64,000 bases of DNA from Rhizobium sp. R635. GTDB taxonomy: Bacteria > Pseudomonadota > Alphaproteobacteria > Rhizobiales > Rhizobiaceae. Of the stretch, positions 24,594-34,799 are shown in pieces (position 1 is the stretch's first letter; each line of letters opens with the position of its first letter). A program made the position numbers and the translations under genes. Below the pieces are notes generated by a model. The model was not told the DNA's origin. It searched no databases and saw nothing but the letters and a program-made list of their open reading frames with translations. The DNA lies in assembly GCF_002211285.1 (NCBI RefSeq), contig NZ_LOKX01000009.1, positions 62,001 through 126,000 on the forward strand. Direction: 5' to 3'.

Positions 24594-26732
24594 ATGAACA
24601 TTGCGACCCCCATCCACGCCAAATCCCCGAAGCTGGACAGCAAGATCGGCCACACGGCCTGTCCGCATGACTGTCCTTCCACCTGCGCGCTCGAGGTCGA
24701 GATATCGGAGGATGGCCGCATCGGCCGCGTGCGCGGCGCAAACGATCATTCCTATACGTCGGGCGTCATCTGCGCCAAGGTCGCCCGCTATGCCGAACGG
24801 CTCTACAATCCCGACCGGCTGATGCATCCCCTGCGCCGCGCCGGCGCCAAGGGGGCAGGGCAGTGGCAGCAGATTTCCTGGGAGAATGCGCTTGACGAGA
24901 TCGCCGAAGCCTTCGTGAAGGCCGAGGCGAGAGACGGTAGCGAGGCGATCTGGCCCTATTTCTACGCCGGCACCATGGGCTGGGTGCAGCGCGACTCGAT
25001 CGATCGCCTGCGTCATGCCAAGCGTTATTCCGGCTTCTTCTCCTCGATCTGCACCAACCCCGCCTGGACCGGATTCACTGTGGCGACCGGTGTACTGCGC
25101 GGGCCGGATCCGCGTGAGATGGGCCGCACCGATTGCGTCGTCATCTGGGGCACCAATGCGGTCTCGACCCAGGTCAACGTGATGACCCACGCCATCAAGT
25201 CCCGCAAGGAACGCGGCGCGAAGATCGTCGTCATCGACATCTACGATAACCCGACGATGAAGCAGGCCGACATGGCCCTGATCGTCAAGCCGGGCACCGA
25301 CGCCGCACTTGCCTGCGCCATCATGCACATCGCCTTCCGCGACGGCTACGCCGATCGGGACTATATGGCGAAATACGCCGATGATCCCGCCGGTCTCGAA
25401 GCGCATCTGAAGACGAAGACGCCGCAATGGGCGGCTGATATCACCGGCCTTTCGGTCGAGGAGATCGAAGCCTTCGCGCGCCTCGTCGGCACGACGAAAA
25501 AGACCTTCTTCCGTTTGGGTTATGGCTTCACCCGCCAGCGCAACGGCGCGGTCGCCATGCATGCGGCGGCTTCGATCGCCACCGTCCTCGGCTCCTGGCA
25601 ATATGAGGGCGGCGGGGCCTTCCATTCGAACACCGATATCTTCCGCATGAACAATGCGGAATTGACCGGCCGGTCGATGAAGGATGCCGATATCCGCGTG
25701 CTCGACCAGTCGCAGATCGGCCGGGTGCTGACCGGCGATGCGGTGGCGCTGCGCCATCGCGGTCCGGTGACGGCGATGCTGATCCAGAACACCAATCCCG
25801 CCAACATCGCCCCTGAACAGCGCCTCGTCAGACGCGGCTTCGCCCGCGACGATCTCTTCGTCGCCGTCCACGAGCAGTTCATGACCGAAACGGCCGATAT
25901 CGCCGACATCGTGCTGCCGGCGACGATGTTCGTCGAGCACGACGATATTTACCGCGCCGGCGGGCAGAACCACATTCTGCTGGGGCCGAAGCTGGTCGAG
26001 CCGCCGCCAAGCGTGCGCACCAACCTCTTCGTCATCGAGGAGCTGGCAAAACGCCTCGGCGTCGCCGACCGCCCCGGCTTCGGCTTCACCGCCCGCGAAA
26101 TGATCGACCGCGTTCTGAAATCGAGTGACCTGCCGGATTACGACCATTTCCTCGAACACAAATGGTTCGATCGCCAGCCGGCTTTCGAGGACGCCCATTT
26201 CCTGAACGGCTTTGCCCATCCCGACGGCAAGTTCCACTTCCGCCCGGACTGGATCAACCAGCCGGCGCCGAACAAGCCGCCGGCCGCGATCGGCGTGCTC
26301 GGGCCGCATGCCGAGCTGCCTGTATTCCCCGATCAGGTCGATGTCATCGAAGTCGCCGATCCCGAGCACCCCTTCCGTCTCGCCACGTCGCCGGCCCGCA
26401 ACTTCCTGAATTCGAGCTTTTCCGAAACCAAGACCTCGCGTCAGAAGGAAGGCCGTCCGGAAGTGATGATCAATCCGTCAGATGCCGAAGCCAGCGGCAT
26501 CGGCCATGGCGATCTCGTCCGCATCGGCAACGGCCGCGGCGATCTGCGCATCCACGCCCGCGTCACCACCGAGGTGAAGCCGGGCGTGCTCATCGCCGAG
26601 GGGCTCTGGCCGAACAAGGCGCATGTCGACGGTGAGGGCATCAATGTGCTGACGGGCGCAGATCCGGTCGCGCCTTATGGCGGGGCGGCCGTACACGACA
26701 ATAAGGTCTGGCTTCGCAAGGACATAGCATGA
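24594..26732 (+). CDS. Molybdopterin oxidoreductase family protein (formate dehydrogenase/DMSO reductase superfamily)
   Basis: A 712-residue enzyme of the MopB superfamily. The N-terminal iron-sulfur motif CPHDCPSTC, with a fourth Cys in VICAKVARYAERLYNP, predicts a 4Fe-4S cluster. The bis-MGD binding parts follow: YFYAGTMGWVQRD, VVIWGTNAVSTQ, DIYDNPTMKQADM, GYGFTRQRNG, and the C-terminal cofactor domain (FRLATSPARNFLNSSF, about 600). No Tat signal is present, so it is cytoplasmic. The substrate is not clear. I start it at the ATG at 24594 (MNIATPIHAKSP) because the upstream frame extension is not conserved-looking. The stop overlaps the start of the NUDIX gene as ATGA. moaD and moaE lie 6-7 kb away. 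Confidence 0.9.
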   Translation: MNIATPIHAKSPKLDSKIGHTACPHDCPSTCALEVEISEDGRIGRVRGANDHSYTSGVICAKVARYAERLYNPDRLMHPLRRAGAKGAGQWQQISWENALDEIAEAFVKAEARDGSEAIWPYFYAGTMGWVQRDSIDRLRHAKRYSGFFSSICTNPAWTGFTVATGVLRGPDPREMGRTDCVVIWGTNAVSTQVNVMTHAIKSRKERGAKIVVIDIYDNPTMKQADMALIVKPGTDAALACAIMHIAFRDGYADRDYMAKYADDPAGLEAHLKTKTPQWAADITGLSVEEIEAFARLVGTTKKTFFRLGYGFTRQRNGAVAMHAAASIATVLGSWQYEGGGAFHSNTDIFRMNNAELTGRSMKDADIRVLDQSQIGRVLTGDAVALRHRGPVTAMLIQNTNPANIAPEQRLVRRGFARDDLFVAVHEQFMTETADIADIVLPATMFVEHDDIYRAGGQNHILLGPKLVEPPPSVRTNLFVIEELAKRLGVADRPGFGFTAREMIDRVLKSSDLPDYDHFLEHKWFDRQPAFEDAHFLNGFAHPDGKFHFRPDWINQPAPNKPPAAIGVLGPHAELPVFPDQVDVIEVADPEHPFRLATSPARNFLNSSFSETKTSRQKEGRPEVMINPSDAEASGIGHGDLVRIGNGRGDLRIHARVTTEVKPGVLIAEGLWPNKAHVDGEGINVLTGADPVAPYGGAAVHDNKVWLRKDIA

Positions 26733-27319
26733 TGCAGCCGAAATCACGGGTGAAAATCGTCAGCGAGGAAACCCTGTCGAATGGGTGGACGCGGCTGACC
26801 AGCTACCTGCTTGACTATATCGACCGCAGGGGCGCGACCCAAAGGTTGAAGCGGGAAGTCTACCACCGCACGCAGGCTGCCTGCATCCTGCTCTACGATC
26901 CCAAGCGCGACCTCGTCGTCCTCGTCCGTCAGTTCCGCCTTCCTGTCCATCTGCATGGCGATCCCGCCTGGACAATCGAGGTGCCGGCCGGTCTTCTCGA
27001 CGACGATCATCCCGAGGCGGCGATCCGCCGCGAGGCGATGGAGGAAACCGGCTATCACCTGCGCGATGCCCGCTTCCTTTTCAAAGCCTATTCTTCACCG
27101 GGCTCGGTCACCGAAGTCGTTCATTTCTTCGCCGCCCTGATCGACACTGCCGATCGCGTCGCGGAAGGTGGCGGACTGGATGAGGAGCATGAGGACATCG
27201 AGGTTCTCGAAATCCCGCTCGACGAGGCCGCCCGGATGATCGAAACCGGCGAGATCTTCGACGCCAAAACGATCATGCTGTTGCAATGGGCTTTGTTGAA
27301 CAGGGGCAGGCTTCAATAG
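26729..27319 (+). CDS. NUDIX hydrolase (GDP-mannose/ADP-sugar pyrophosphatase-like)
   Basis: A 196-residue hydrolase of nucleoside diphosphate-linked compounds. The Nudix box G-x5-E-x7-REUxEE-x-GU is complete in GLLDDDHPEAAIRREAMEET plus GY (about 88-110), and the preceding WTIEVPAG strand plus the later YSSPGSVTEVVHFF segment match the NudF/NudK sugar-pyrophosphatase group. It overlaps the molybdoenzyme stop by 4 bp (a second ATG 3 bp on is possible). Coupling to an oxidoreductase could mean that it removes a damaged or excess nucleotide cofactor, which is inference only. Confidence 0.9.
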   Translation: MMQPKSRVKIVSEETLSNGWTRLTSYLLDYIDRRGATQRLKREVYHRTQAACILLYDPKRDLVVLVRQFRLPVHLHGDPAWTIEVPAGLLDDDHPEAAIRREAMEETGYHLRDARFLFKAYSSPGSVTEVVHFFAALIDTADRVAEGGGLDEEHEDIEVLEIPLDEAARMIETGEIFDAKTIMLLQWALLNRGRLQ

Positions 27320-27401
27320 CGCCCAAATTTCATACGAGTGTCACGAAGCAGTTCTAAGCGCTGCGGCTTGTCGATCATCGGATACGGTCAGGAGAAAGCC
27401 C

Positions 27402-28571
27402 ATGTGGCTCAGCAATTTCACCCTCGTTCTCCCAAACGAGGTGGTGAGTGAAGGTTCCGTGCGTGTCGAGGATGGCATGATCGCCGAGATCAGGCCGGAG
27501 CCGGTCGCGGCTGCCGCCATCGATGGCGGCGGGCGGCTGCTGATGCCGGGATTTGTCGACCTGCATGGCGACATGATCGAGCGCGAGATCGCGCCGCGGC
27601 CGAACGCGACCATGCCGATCGATTTCGGCATCCACGAACTCGACAAGAAGCTTGCCGCCGCCGGTGTCACCACGGCCTTTGCCGCCGTCTCCTTCGCCAC
27701 CGAAAGCGTCTACGGCCACGTCCGCTCGCTGGAGACGACGTCGGCCGTGATCGAGGGCATCAACCGGTTGCGTAACGATCTGCTGATCGACCATCGCGTC
27801 CACGCCCGCTATGAAATCACCAATGTCGGTGCGGCGCCCGTGCTCGAACGTCTGCTGAACGCCGATGAGATCGATATGGTCTCGCTCACCGACCACACGC
27901 CGGGCCAGGGCCAATACAACAACCTGCAGAGCTATATCCTCAGCATCTCCGAGCGCCGCGCCATCTCCGAGGAAATGGCCGCCGAGATCGTCGCCAAGCG
28001 CATCGCCATGCGCAACAATCCCGAGATCGAAGCCAAGCTGAAGGAGATCGTCGCGCTGTCGCTGAAGCACAAGCTGTCGCTTGCCTCGCATGACGACGAC
28101 AGCGTCGAGAAGGTCGCCGAAATGCATGATCTCGGCGTCACGATCAGCGAATTTCCTGTCACCGCGCCTGCGGCCGAAGAAGCCCGCCGCCGTGGCCTCT
28201 GGACGCTGATGGGCGCTCCGAACGCCCTGCGCGGCCAGTCGATGTCCGGCAATCTCAGCGCGCTTGCTGCCGCCAAGGCAGGGCTGCTCAGCGTCATCGC
28301 CGCCGATTATCACCCGGCCGCCTTCGTCCCCGGCATCTTCAAGCTCGCCGACATGGTGGAAGGCGGCTTCCCCGCAGCCGTCGCCATGGCGACCGGCAAT
28401 GCCGCCCGCTCCGCCGGCCTCCTCGACCGTGGCGAGATCGCTCTCGGCCAGCGCGCCGATCTGGTCGTGGTCGAGCCGGGCGACATCAACCGCATCCGCG
28501 CCACCTTCCGCGCCGGCCGCTTCGTCTACAGCGACGGCACGCTGCATCCGCTGCGGGCGATAGCGGCTTGA
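27402..28571 (+). CDS. phnM: Alpha-D-ribose 1-methylphosphonate 5-triphosphate diphosphatase (PhnM)
   Basis: A 389-residue amidohydrolase that removes pyrophosphate from ribose 1-alkylphosphonate 5-triphosphate in the C-P lyase pathway. Metal site residues are in PGFVDLHGDMIEREI (about 47-60), DHRVHARYEI (about 128), SLASHDDDS (about 227) and SVIAADYHPAA (about 303). The LTDHTPGQGQ segment near 165 is typical of PhnM. AGGAG lies nine bases before the ATG. None of phnGHIJKL, phnN or a phosphonate transporter is in the window, so it is an orphan copy. The NUDIX gene ends 82 bp upstream. Confidence 0.9.
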   Translation: MWLSNFTLVLPNEVVSEGSVRVEDGMIAEIRPEPVAAAAIDGGGRLLMPGFVDLHGDMIEREIAPRPNATMPIDFGIHELDKKLAAAGVTTAFAAVSFATESVYGHVRSLETTSAVIEGINRLRNDLLIDHRVHARYEITNVGAAPVLERLLNADEIDMVSLTDHTPGQGQYNNLQSYILSISERRAISEEMAAEIVAKRIAMRNNPEIEAKLKEIVALSLKHKLSLASHDDDSVEKVAEMHDLGVTISEFPVTAPAAEEARRRGLWTLMGAPNALRGQSMSGNLSALAAAKAGLLSVIAADYHPAAFVPGIFKLADMVEGGFPAAVAMATGNAARSAGLLDRGEIALGQRADLVVVEPGDINRIRATFRAGRFVYSDGTLHPLRAIAA

Positions 28572-28599
28572 CGCAATTCACCTAAAACTTGTGTGTTTC

Positions 28600-28668
28600 G
28601 CCCCTCATCCTCACCCTAACCCTAACCCCGAAAAACGGAGAGAAGGTGCCGGCAGGCGGATGAGGGGC
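28600..28668. repeat. RIME-like palindrome between phnM and purN
   Basis: GCCCCTCATCC (28600-28610) is inverted as GGATGAGGGGC (28658-28668). The interior (GGAGAGAAGGTGCCGGCAGG) resembles the conserved core of rhizobial intergenic mosaic elements as I remember them. It lies between convergent genes and may act as a two-way transcription stop. Confidence 0.65.
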
Positions 28669-28699
28669 AGCCCTTGAACCAGAGCCATTGAGATGCGCT

Positions 28700-29371
28700 T
28701 TATGCGCGGTCGCCGATCAGCGAAATCAACTGCGCCTTAGGGGCGACGGCGGAAGTCTCGGCGCCCACCGCCTTGCCGCCGTCCATCGTCACGCGGCCTT
28801 CGGCAAAGAGCCGCAGCGCTCGCGGATAGATCTGGTGCTCGACGGTGAGCACCCGCGCGGCCAGGCTTTCGGCGGTGTCGCCTGTGAGAATCGGGACGGC
28901 CGCCTGGCCGATGACCGGCCCTTCGTCCATGCCTTCGGTGACGAAATGCACCGTGCAGCCGGCGATCCGCATGCCGGCGTCGATGGCGCGCTGATGTGTG
29001 TGCAGGCCCGGGAACAACGGCAGCAGGGAAGGGTGGATGTTGAGCATCCGGCCCTCGTAACGCTGGATGAAAGTCGCCGTCAGCAGCCGCATGTAGCCTG
29101 CGAGGCAGAGGATATCGGGTGAAAGCGTGTCGAGCACGGAAAAAATCGCCGCCTCATGCGCTTCCTTGCTTGCATAGTCCTTGCGAGGAAAGGCGAAGGT
29201 GGCGATGCCTTCGGCATCAGCCTTGGCAAGTCCGCCGGCATCCGCCTTGTCGGAAATCACGCCGACGATCTCGGCCGGGTAGTCGGCGGCTTTCGCCGCC
29301 GCGACCAGCGCCATCATGTTGGAGCCGCTGCCCGAAATGAAGACGACGACGCGTTTGCGCGGCGTGCTCAT
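28700..29371 (-). CDS. purN: Phosphoribosylglycinamide formyltransferase
   Basis: A 223-residue enzyme that adds the formyl group from 10-formyl-THF to GAR, step three of purine synthesis. The N-terminal loop [12 protein letters not shown] binds the phosphate. The catalytic Asn-His are in [14 protein letters not shown] (about 109-122), with the Asp in [11 protein letters not shown] (about 147). The start overlaps the purM stop as ATGA. The C-terminal tail beyond 205 is a little longer than in E. coli PurN. Confidence 0.96.
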   Translation of the reverse strand: MSTPRKRVVVFISGSGSNMMALVAAAKAADYPAEIVGVISDKADAGGLAKADAEGIATFAFPRKDYASKEAHEAAIFSVLDTLSPDILCLAGYMRLLTATFIQRYEGRMLNIHPSLLPLFPGLHTHQRAIDAGMRIAGCTVHFVTEGMDEGPVIGQAAVPILTGDTAESLAARVLTVEHQIYPRALRLFAEGRVTMDGGKAVGAETSAVAPKAQLISLIGDRA

Positions 29372-30441
29372 AGGGCAAGCGTGCCCTTGTAGACCGTGCC
29401 GGCAGCGCCTTCGTCGCGGGCGATCATGCGGCCGAGGGTGACGACCTTTTCGCCTTCGGCTTCGAGCGCCGTCGATACCGCGGCGACATTCTCGTCAGCG
29501 ACGACGACGATCATGCCGATGCCGCAGTTGAAGGTGCGCAGCATTTCCTTGGCCTCGACGCCGCCAGATTTGGCGAGCCACGAGAAGACCGGCGGCACCT
29601 TGACGGCGGCAAGATCGATCTCGGCCGCCAGATGCTTCGGCAGCACGCGCGGAATATTCTCGGGGAAGCCGCCGCCGGTGATGTGGGCGAGCGCCTTCAA
29701 TGCACCCGTCTCGCGGATCGCTTTCAGGAGCGGCTTTACATAGATGCGGGTCGGCTCGAGCAGCGCTTCGCCGAGCTTCTTGCCTTCGGCGAACGGCGCC
29801 GGAGCATCCCAGCCGAGGCCGGAGAGTTCGACGATCTTGCGCACCAGCGAGAAGCCGTTGGAATGGACGCCGGAGGAGGCGAGGCCGAGGATTACGTCGC
29901 CCTCGGCGATATCGCCCGACGGCAGCAGTTGGCCGCGTTCGGCAGCTCCTACGGCAAAACCGGCGAGATCGTAATCGCCGGAGGAATACATACCCGGCAT
30001 TTCGGCGGTTTCGCCACCGATCAGCGCACAGCCCGCCTCGCGGCAGCCCGCCGCAATGCCGCCGACGATGGCGGCACCCTGGTCGGGGTCGAGCTTGCCG
30101 GTTGCGAAATAGTCGAGGAAGAACAGCGGCTCGGCGCCCTGGACCACCAGATCGTTGACGCACATGGCGACGAGGTCGATGCCGACGGTGTCGTGATAAT
30201 CCGCATCGATGGCGATCTTCAGCTTGGTGCCGACGCCGTCATTGGCGGCGACGAGGACTGGATCGGTAAAGCCTGCGGCCTTGAGGTCGAAGAGCCCGCC
30301 GAAGCCGCCGATCTCGCCGTCAGCGCCGGGGCGGCGGGTCGAGCGCACCGCCGGCTTGATCTTCTCGACGAGGAGGTTGCCGGCATCGATGTCGACGCCC
30401 GCATCGCTGTAGGTCAGGCCGTTTTTCCCAGACTGGCTCAT
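29368..30441 (-). CDS. purM: Phosphoribosylformylglycinamidine cyclo-ligase
   Basis: A 357-residue ATP-dependent cyclase that makes aminoimidazole ribotide, step five of purine synthesis. [12 protein letters not shown] is the N-terminal active loop; [35 protein letters not shown] and [15 protein letters not shown] are the ATP/substrate motifs, all in order. [15 protein letters not shown] is the C-domain signature. It is cotranscribed with purN and divergent from the perM gene over a 246-bp gap. Purine control was not recognised in that gap. Confidence 0.97.
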   Translation of the reverse strand: MSQSGKNGLTYSDAGVDIDAGNLLVEKIKPAVRSTRRPGADGEIGGFGGLFDLKAAGFTDPVLVAANDGVGTKLKIAIDADYHDTVGIDLVAMCVNDLVVQGAEPLFFLDYFATGKLDPDQGAAIVGGIAAGCREAGCALIGGETAEMPGMYSSGDYDLAGFAVGAAERGQLLPSGDIAEGDVILGLASSGVHSNGFSLVRKIVELSGLGWDAPAPFAEGKKLGEALLEPTRIYVKPLLKAIRETGALKALAHITGGGFPENIPRVLPKHLAAEIDLAAVKVPPVFSWLAKSGGVEAKEMLRTFNCGIGMIVVVADENVAAVSTALEAEGEKVVTLGRMIARDEGAAGTVYKGTLAL

Positions 30442-30687
30442 GCTGGTCTCCGATGGCTGTTTTCAGGCGGCTAACATGCCGCGTCATCTGCCGGTCGCAA
30501 TTGCATGACAGGGGCGTTTATGCAAGCGCTGCATGGGAAAAGCCCCCAATTTCCCGCGTCTTCCCTGAGCCTTTCCGGGATTTGGCGCAACAGGGTTGAC
30601 CATCTTTGCGCCTGCATCCTATGTGCTGAATGGCCGCGCCGGATGAGACGCGGCGTTTATCGGCGGCGAGCGATCAGCGGGGAAGCG

Positions 30688-31812
30688 ATGCCACAGCATG
30701 TCAGCGGCAACAGTCTCAAGCGCCAGATCTTCTTCTGGCTGGCCGTGCTCGTCTTCTTCATCGCCTTTCTTTATGTTTTCAGCTCGATCCTGCTGCCCTT
30801 CGTCGCCGGCATGGCGATCGCCTATTTCCTCGATCCGGTGGCAGACAGGCTGCAGCGGCTCGGCCTGAGCCGGATGATGGCGACGATCGTCATCCTGATT
30901 GCCTTCGTCGTCATTTTCGCCTTGGCGCTGATGATCCTCATTCCGGTGCTCATCAGCCAGTTCAACGATTTCGCCGAGCGGCTGCCGGGCTATATCAGCC
31001 AATTGCAGCAGTTCATCACCCAGACGCAGAATTCGCTGCTGCCGGACTGGGTCAAGAGCCAGGCCGGCACGATCAAGGACAATCTCTCCGGCATCCTTTC
31101 CGAAGGCATGGGTTTCCTTACGGGATTGTTCGCGCAGCTCTGGAATTCCGGCAAGGCGATCGTCGATGTCATATCGCTGCTCGTCGTCACCCCCGTCGTC
31201 GCCTTCTATATCCTGCTCGATTGGGATCGCATGGTTTCCAAAGTCGACCAATGGATCCCGCGCGACTATGTCGGCGATGTCCGCCAGATCGCCAAGGAGA
31301 TCGACCAGGCGATCGCCGGCTTCATCCGCGGCCAGGGCTCGCTCTGCCTCATCCTCGGCATTTATTATGCCGCCGGGCTTTCTCTGGTCGGCCTGAATTT
31401 CGGCCTGCTCATCGGCCTCTTCGCCGGCATGATCAGTTTCATTCCCTATGTCGGTTCGCTTGTTGGTCTCATTCTCGCCGTGGGCGTGGCGCTCGTGCAG
31501 TTCTGGCCGGATTATCCCTGGATCGGCCTGGTGCTCGCCGTCTTCTTCAGCGGCCAGTTCCTGGAAGGCAACATCCTGCAGCCGAAGCTCGTCGGCTCCA
31601 GCGTCGGCCTGCATCCTGTCTGGCTGATGTTTGCGCTTTTCGCCTTCGGCGCGCTCTTCGGCTTCGTCGGTCTTCTGGTCGCCGTGCCGGCGGCCGCGGC
31701 CGTCGGCGTCCTTGTCCGCTTCGCGCTTTCACGCTACCTTCAGAGCGATCTTTATTTTGGCGGGTCGTCAGGCGGCCGCGTTCGGAAGACGAAATCAGTT
31801 CCCCATGAATGA
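30688..31812 (+). CDS. AI-2E family transporter (PerM)
   Basis: A 374-residue inner membrane protein with about eight membrane segments. FYVFSSILLPFVAGMAIAYF-type helices begin near residue 25, and the conserved C-terminal permease portion includes FIRGQGSLCLILGIYYAAGL (about 210) and FLEGNILQPKLVGSSVGLHP (about 290), the latter the hallmark NxLxPxxxG motif. Members export autoinducer-2 or ions; function is unsettled. I took the ATG at 30688 (GGGGAAG upstream). The stop overlaps the hdaA start by 8 bp, so hdaA translation is probably coupled to it. Confidence 0.88.
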   Translation: MPQHVSGNSLKRQIFFWLAVLVFFIAFLYVFSSILLPFVAGMAIAYFLDPVADRLQRLGLSRMMATIVILIAFVVIFALALMILIPVLISQFNDFAERLPGYISQLQQFITQTQNSLLPDWVKSQAGTIKDNLSGILSEGMGFLTGLFAQLWNSGKAIVDVISLLVVTPVVAFYILLDWDRMVSKVDQWIPRDYVGDVRQIAKEIDQAIAGFIRGQGSLCLILGIYYAAGLSLVGLNFGLLIGLFAGMISFIPYVGSLVGLILAVGVALVQFWPDYPWIGLVLAVFFSGQFLEGNILQPKLVGSSVGLHPVWLMFALFAFGALFGFVGLLVAVPAAAAVGVLVRFALSRYLQSDLYFGGSSGGRVRKTKSVPHE

Positions 31813-32518
31813 CGTGAAGAACGCTGATCCGAAGCGTAAGGCCGGAGAGCAGCTTCCCCTGGCCTTTTCGCATGACGTTGCAACCGGCCGCGACGATCTC
31901 CTGATCTCGGAGCGTCTCGCGGCGGCGGTTTCGATCGTCGATGCCTGGCCGAACTGGCCCTCGCCAGTCGTCATCCTCGCCGGCCCGGTGGGCTCGGGCA
32001 AATCGCATCTCGCCGGCATCTGGAAGGAACACAGCGGGGCGGAGATCATTCATCCCAAGGCCGGCTCCGATGCCGCCGTTGCGGCGGCGAACGGCCCCGT
32101 TCTGTTCGAGGATGCCGACCGTCTCGGCTTCGACGACAACACGCTCTTCCACGTCATCAACAGCGTGCGCGAAAACGGCACCAGCCTGCTGATGACAAGC
32201 CGTCTCTGGCCGATGTCTTGGTCGGTTCTGCTGCCGGATCTGCGCTCTCGCCTCAAGGCCGCCACCGTCGTCGAGATCGGCGAACCGGATGAAGCCCTGC
32301 TGTCGCAGGTGATCGTCAAGCTCTTCGCCGACCGGCAGCTTTATATAGATGACAAACTCGTGCTCTATATCGTCAACCGCATGGAGCGGTCGCTGAACGC
32401 AGCCCAGACGATCGTCGAAAGGCTCGACCGGCTGGCCTTGTCGCGGGGCACGAAAATCACCCGGTCCCTTGCTGCCGAAGTATTGAATGAATTGGGAAAT
32501 TCGGAACCGGCCGATTGA
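31805..32518 (+). CDS. hdaA: DnaA-related replication inactivator HdaA
   Basis: A 237-residue AAA+ protein of the Hda/DnaA domain III family. The sliding clamp-binding motif QLPLAF is at residues 15-20, Walker A GPVGSGKSHL near 60 and Walker B VLFEDADRL near 97. The sensor regions include LLMTSRLWPMSW and LLPDLRSRLKAA. The DNA-binding domain IV of DnaA is missing. With the clamp it stimulates ATP hydrolysis by DnaA and prevents re-initiation. It overlaps perM by 8 bp and is followed 64 bp on by ppk. This perM-hdaA-ppk order is common in Rhizobiales. Confidence 0.92.
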   Translation: MNDVKNADPKRKAGEQLPLAFSHDVATGRDDLLISERLAAAVSIVDAWPNWPSPVVILAGPVGSGKSHLAGIWKEHSGAEIIHPKAGSDAAVAAANGPVLFEDADRLGFDDNTLFHVINSVRENGTSLLMTSRLWPMSWSVLLPDLRSRLKAATVVEIGEPDEALLSQVIVKLFADRQLYIDDKLVLYIVNRMERSLNAAQTIVERLDRLALSRGTKITRSLAAEVLNELGNSEPAD

Positions 32519-32582
32519 CTGTCACAGTTCCGTCGTGAAACTGATATAATTGCCGTCGCGATTGAAAACGGGGGAGCGGACC

Positions 32583-34787
32583 ATGGACAGCGCAGTCGCA
32601 GAAAATCAGGAAGCCTTCCCGCAAACCAACGACAACGTCCCCCCGCTGGAAGAATTGCTGACGAGCCCCGAGCGCTTCATCAACCGCGAATTCTCCTGGC
32701 TGCAATTCAACCGCCGCGTCCTGGAAGAGACGCTGAATACCGAGCATCCGCTGCTCGAGCGTGTTCGCTTCCTGTCGATCTCCGCTGCCAACCTCGACGA
32801 GTTTTTCATGGTGCGCGTCGCCGGCCTCGAAGGCCAGGTGCGCCAGAACATTGCCATCCGCAGCCCGGACGGTAAGACCCCGGCCGAACAGCTCGACTCG
32901 ATCCTGCAGGAAATCGACCATCTGCAGATGGAGCAGCAGGCCTCGCTCGCCGTGCTACAGCAGTATCTGGCCAAGGAAGACATCCTGATCGTGCGGCCGG
33001 GGGCCCTGAGCGATGCCGATCGCCAATGGCTGGCGACGGAATTCGAACAGGCGATCTTCCCGGTGTTGACGCCGCTGTCGATCGATCCGGCCCACCCATT
33101 CCCCTTTATTCCCAATCTCGGCTTCTCGATCGGCCTGCAGCTCGTCAGCAAGAGCGGACGTGAGCCGATGACGGCGCTGCTGCGCCTTCCGCCGGCGCTC
33201 GACCGCTTCGTGCGTCTGCCGGACGAGGCTGGCATCATTCGCTACATCACGCTGGAAGATGTCGCCAACATCTTCATCCACCGGCTTTATCCCGGTTACG
33301 AAGTTCAGGGATCGGGTACGTTCCGCGTCATCCGCGACAGCGATATCGAAGTCGAGGAAGAGGCCGAGGATCTCGTCCGCTTCTTCGAAACGGCGCTGAA
33401 GCGGCGCCGCCGCGGCAAGGTGATCCGTATCGAGACCGACTCGGAAATGCCGGCCTCGCTGCGGCAGTTCGTCGTCCAGGCGCTCAGCATTCCCGACAAT
33501 CGCGTCGCCGTTCTGCCTGGTCTCCTGGCGCTGAACACTCTCTCCGAGATCACCAAGGCGCCGCGCGACGATCTCAGGTTCCAGCCCTACAATGCGCGAT
33601 TTCCCGAGCGCGTCCGCGAGCATGCCGGCGACTGCTTCGCCGCCATCCGCGAGAAGGACATGGTCGTCCACCACCCCTACGAATCCTTCGACGTGGTGGT
33701 CCAGTTTCTTCTCCAGGCTGCGCGCGATCCTGATGTCCTGGCGATAAAGCAGACGCTTTACCGCACCTCCAACGACAGCCCGATCGTCCGTGCGCTGGTC
33801 GATGCCGCCGAAGCCGGCAAATCGGTGACGGCGCTGGTCGAGCTCAAGGCGCGCTTCGACGAAGAGGCGAATATCCGCTGGGCACGCGACCTCGAACGCG
33901 CCGGCGTGCAGGTCGTCTTCGGCTTCATCGAACTCAAGACCCACGCCAAGATGTCGATGGTCGTGCGCCGAGAGGAGGGCAAGCTCCGGACCTATTGCCA
34001 TCTGGGAACCGGCAACTACCACCCGATCACCGCCAAGATTTACACGGATCTCTCCTATTTCACCTGCAATCCCGTCATCGCCCACGACATGGCGAATATC
34101 TTCAATTTCATCACCGGCTACGGCGAGCCGGAAGAGGGCATGCAGCTCGCGATCTCTCCCTATACGTTGCGCTCGCGCATCCTGCGTCACATCGAGGAGG
34201 AGATTCAGCATGCCAGGAACGGCGCGCCGGCGGCGATCTGGATGAAGATGAACGCGCTCGTCGATCCCGACATCATCGACGCGCTCTATCGCGCCAGCCA
34301 TGCCGGCGTCGAGATCGATCTCGTCGTGCGCGGCATCTGCTGCCTGCGTCCGCAGGTGCCCGGCCTTTCCGAAAAGATCCGCGTGAAGTCGATCGTCGGC
34401 CGCTTCCTCGAGCACAGCCGCATCTTCTGCTTCGGCAACGGCCACGGCCTGCCGTCCGATAAGGCGCTGGTTTACATCGGTTCGGCCGACATGATGCCGA
34501 GGAACCTCGACCGCCGCGTCGAAACCATGGTTCCGCTGACGAATCCCACCGTTCATGAGCAGGTCTTGTCACAGATTATGCTCGGCAACGTGATTGACAA
34601 TCAGCAAAGCTACGAGATATTGCCCGACGGTACGTCGCGGCGCATGGAAGTGCGCAGGGGCGAGGAACCGTTCAATGCGCAGCAGTATTTCATGACCAAT
34701 CCGAGCCTGTCGGGCCGTGGTGAAGCCCTGAAGTCCAGCGCGCCGAAGCTGATCGCCGGCCTGCTCGACGGCCGCAACAACAAGTAA
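32583..34787 (+). CDS. ppk: Polyphosphate kinase
   Basis: A 734-residue PPK1 that reversibly polymerises ATP gamma phosphate into polyphosphate at the membrane face. The N-domain carries [19 protein letters not shown]. The two phospholipase D-like catalytic folds contain the phosphohistidine in [19 protein letters not shown] (about 478-496) and the second site [12 protein letters not shown] with [16 protein letters not shown] (about 625-650). GGAG lies upstream of the ATG at 32583. ppx follows by 12 bp, a standard antagonist pair. Confidence 0.97.
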   Translation: MDSAVAENQEAFPQTNDNVPPLEELLTSPERFINREFSWLQFNRRVLEETLNTEHPLLERVRFLSISAANLDEFFMVRVAGLEGQVRQNIAIRSPDGKTPAEQLDSILQEIDHLQMEQQASLAVLQQYLAKEDILIVRPGALSDADRQWLATEFEQAIFPVLTPLSIDPAHPFPFIPNLGFSIGLQLVSKSGREPMTALLRLPPALDRFVRLPDEAGIIRYITLEDVANIFIHRLYPGYEVQGSGTFRVIRDSDIEVEEEAEDLVRFFETALKRRRRGKVIRIETDSEMPASLRQFVVQALSIPDNRVAVLPGLLALNTLSEITKAPRDDLRFQPYNARFPERVREHAGDCFAAIREKDMVVHHPYESFDVVVQFLLQAARDPDVLAIKQTLYRTSNDSPIVRALVDAAEAGKSVTALVELKARFDEEANIRWARDLERAGVQVVFGFIELKTHAKMSMVVRREEGKLRTYCHLGTGNYHPITAKIYTDLSYFTCNPVIAHDMANIFNFITGYGEPEEGMQLAISPYTLRSRILRHIEEEIQHARNGAPAAIWMKMNALVDPDIIDALYRASHAGVEIDLVVRGICCLRPQVPGLSEKIRVKSIVGRFLEHSRIFCFGNGHGLPSDKALVYIGSADMMPRNLDRRVETMVPLTNPTVHEQVLSQIMLGNVIDNQQSYEILPDGTSRRMEVRRGEEPFNAQQYFMTNPSLSGRGEALKSSAPKLIAGLLDGRNNK

Positions 34788-34799
34788 AACTGGACCTAA

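Noticed and set aside
24567..26369. 600-codon frame antisense to the molybdoenzyme gene
   Set aside because: The plus strand encodes a clear MopB enzyme with conserved motifs; the antisense frame is a third-base bias artefact.
28603..28635. CCCTAA-like tandem units near 28610-28626 that look like telomere repeats
   Set aside because: Only about two and a half units inside a RIME-like palindrome in a bacterial intergenic gap; most likely a chance variant of the element.
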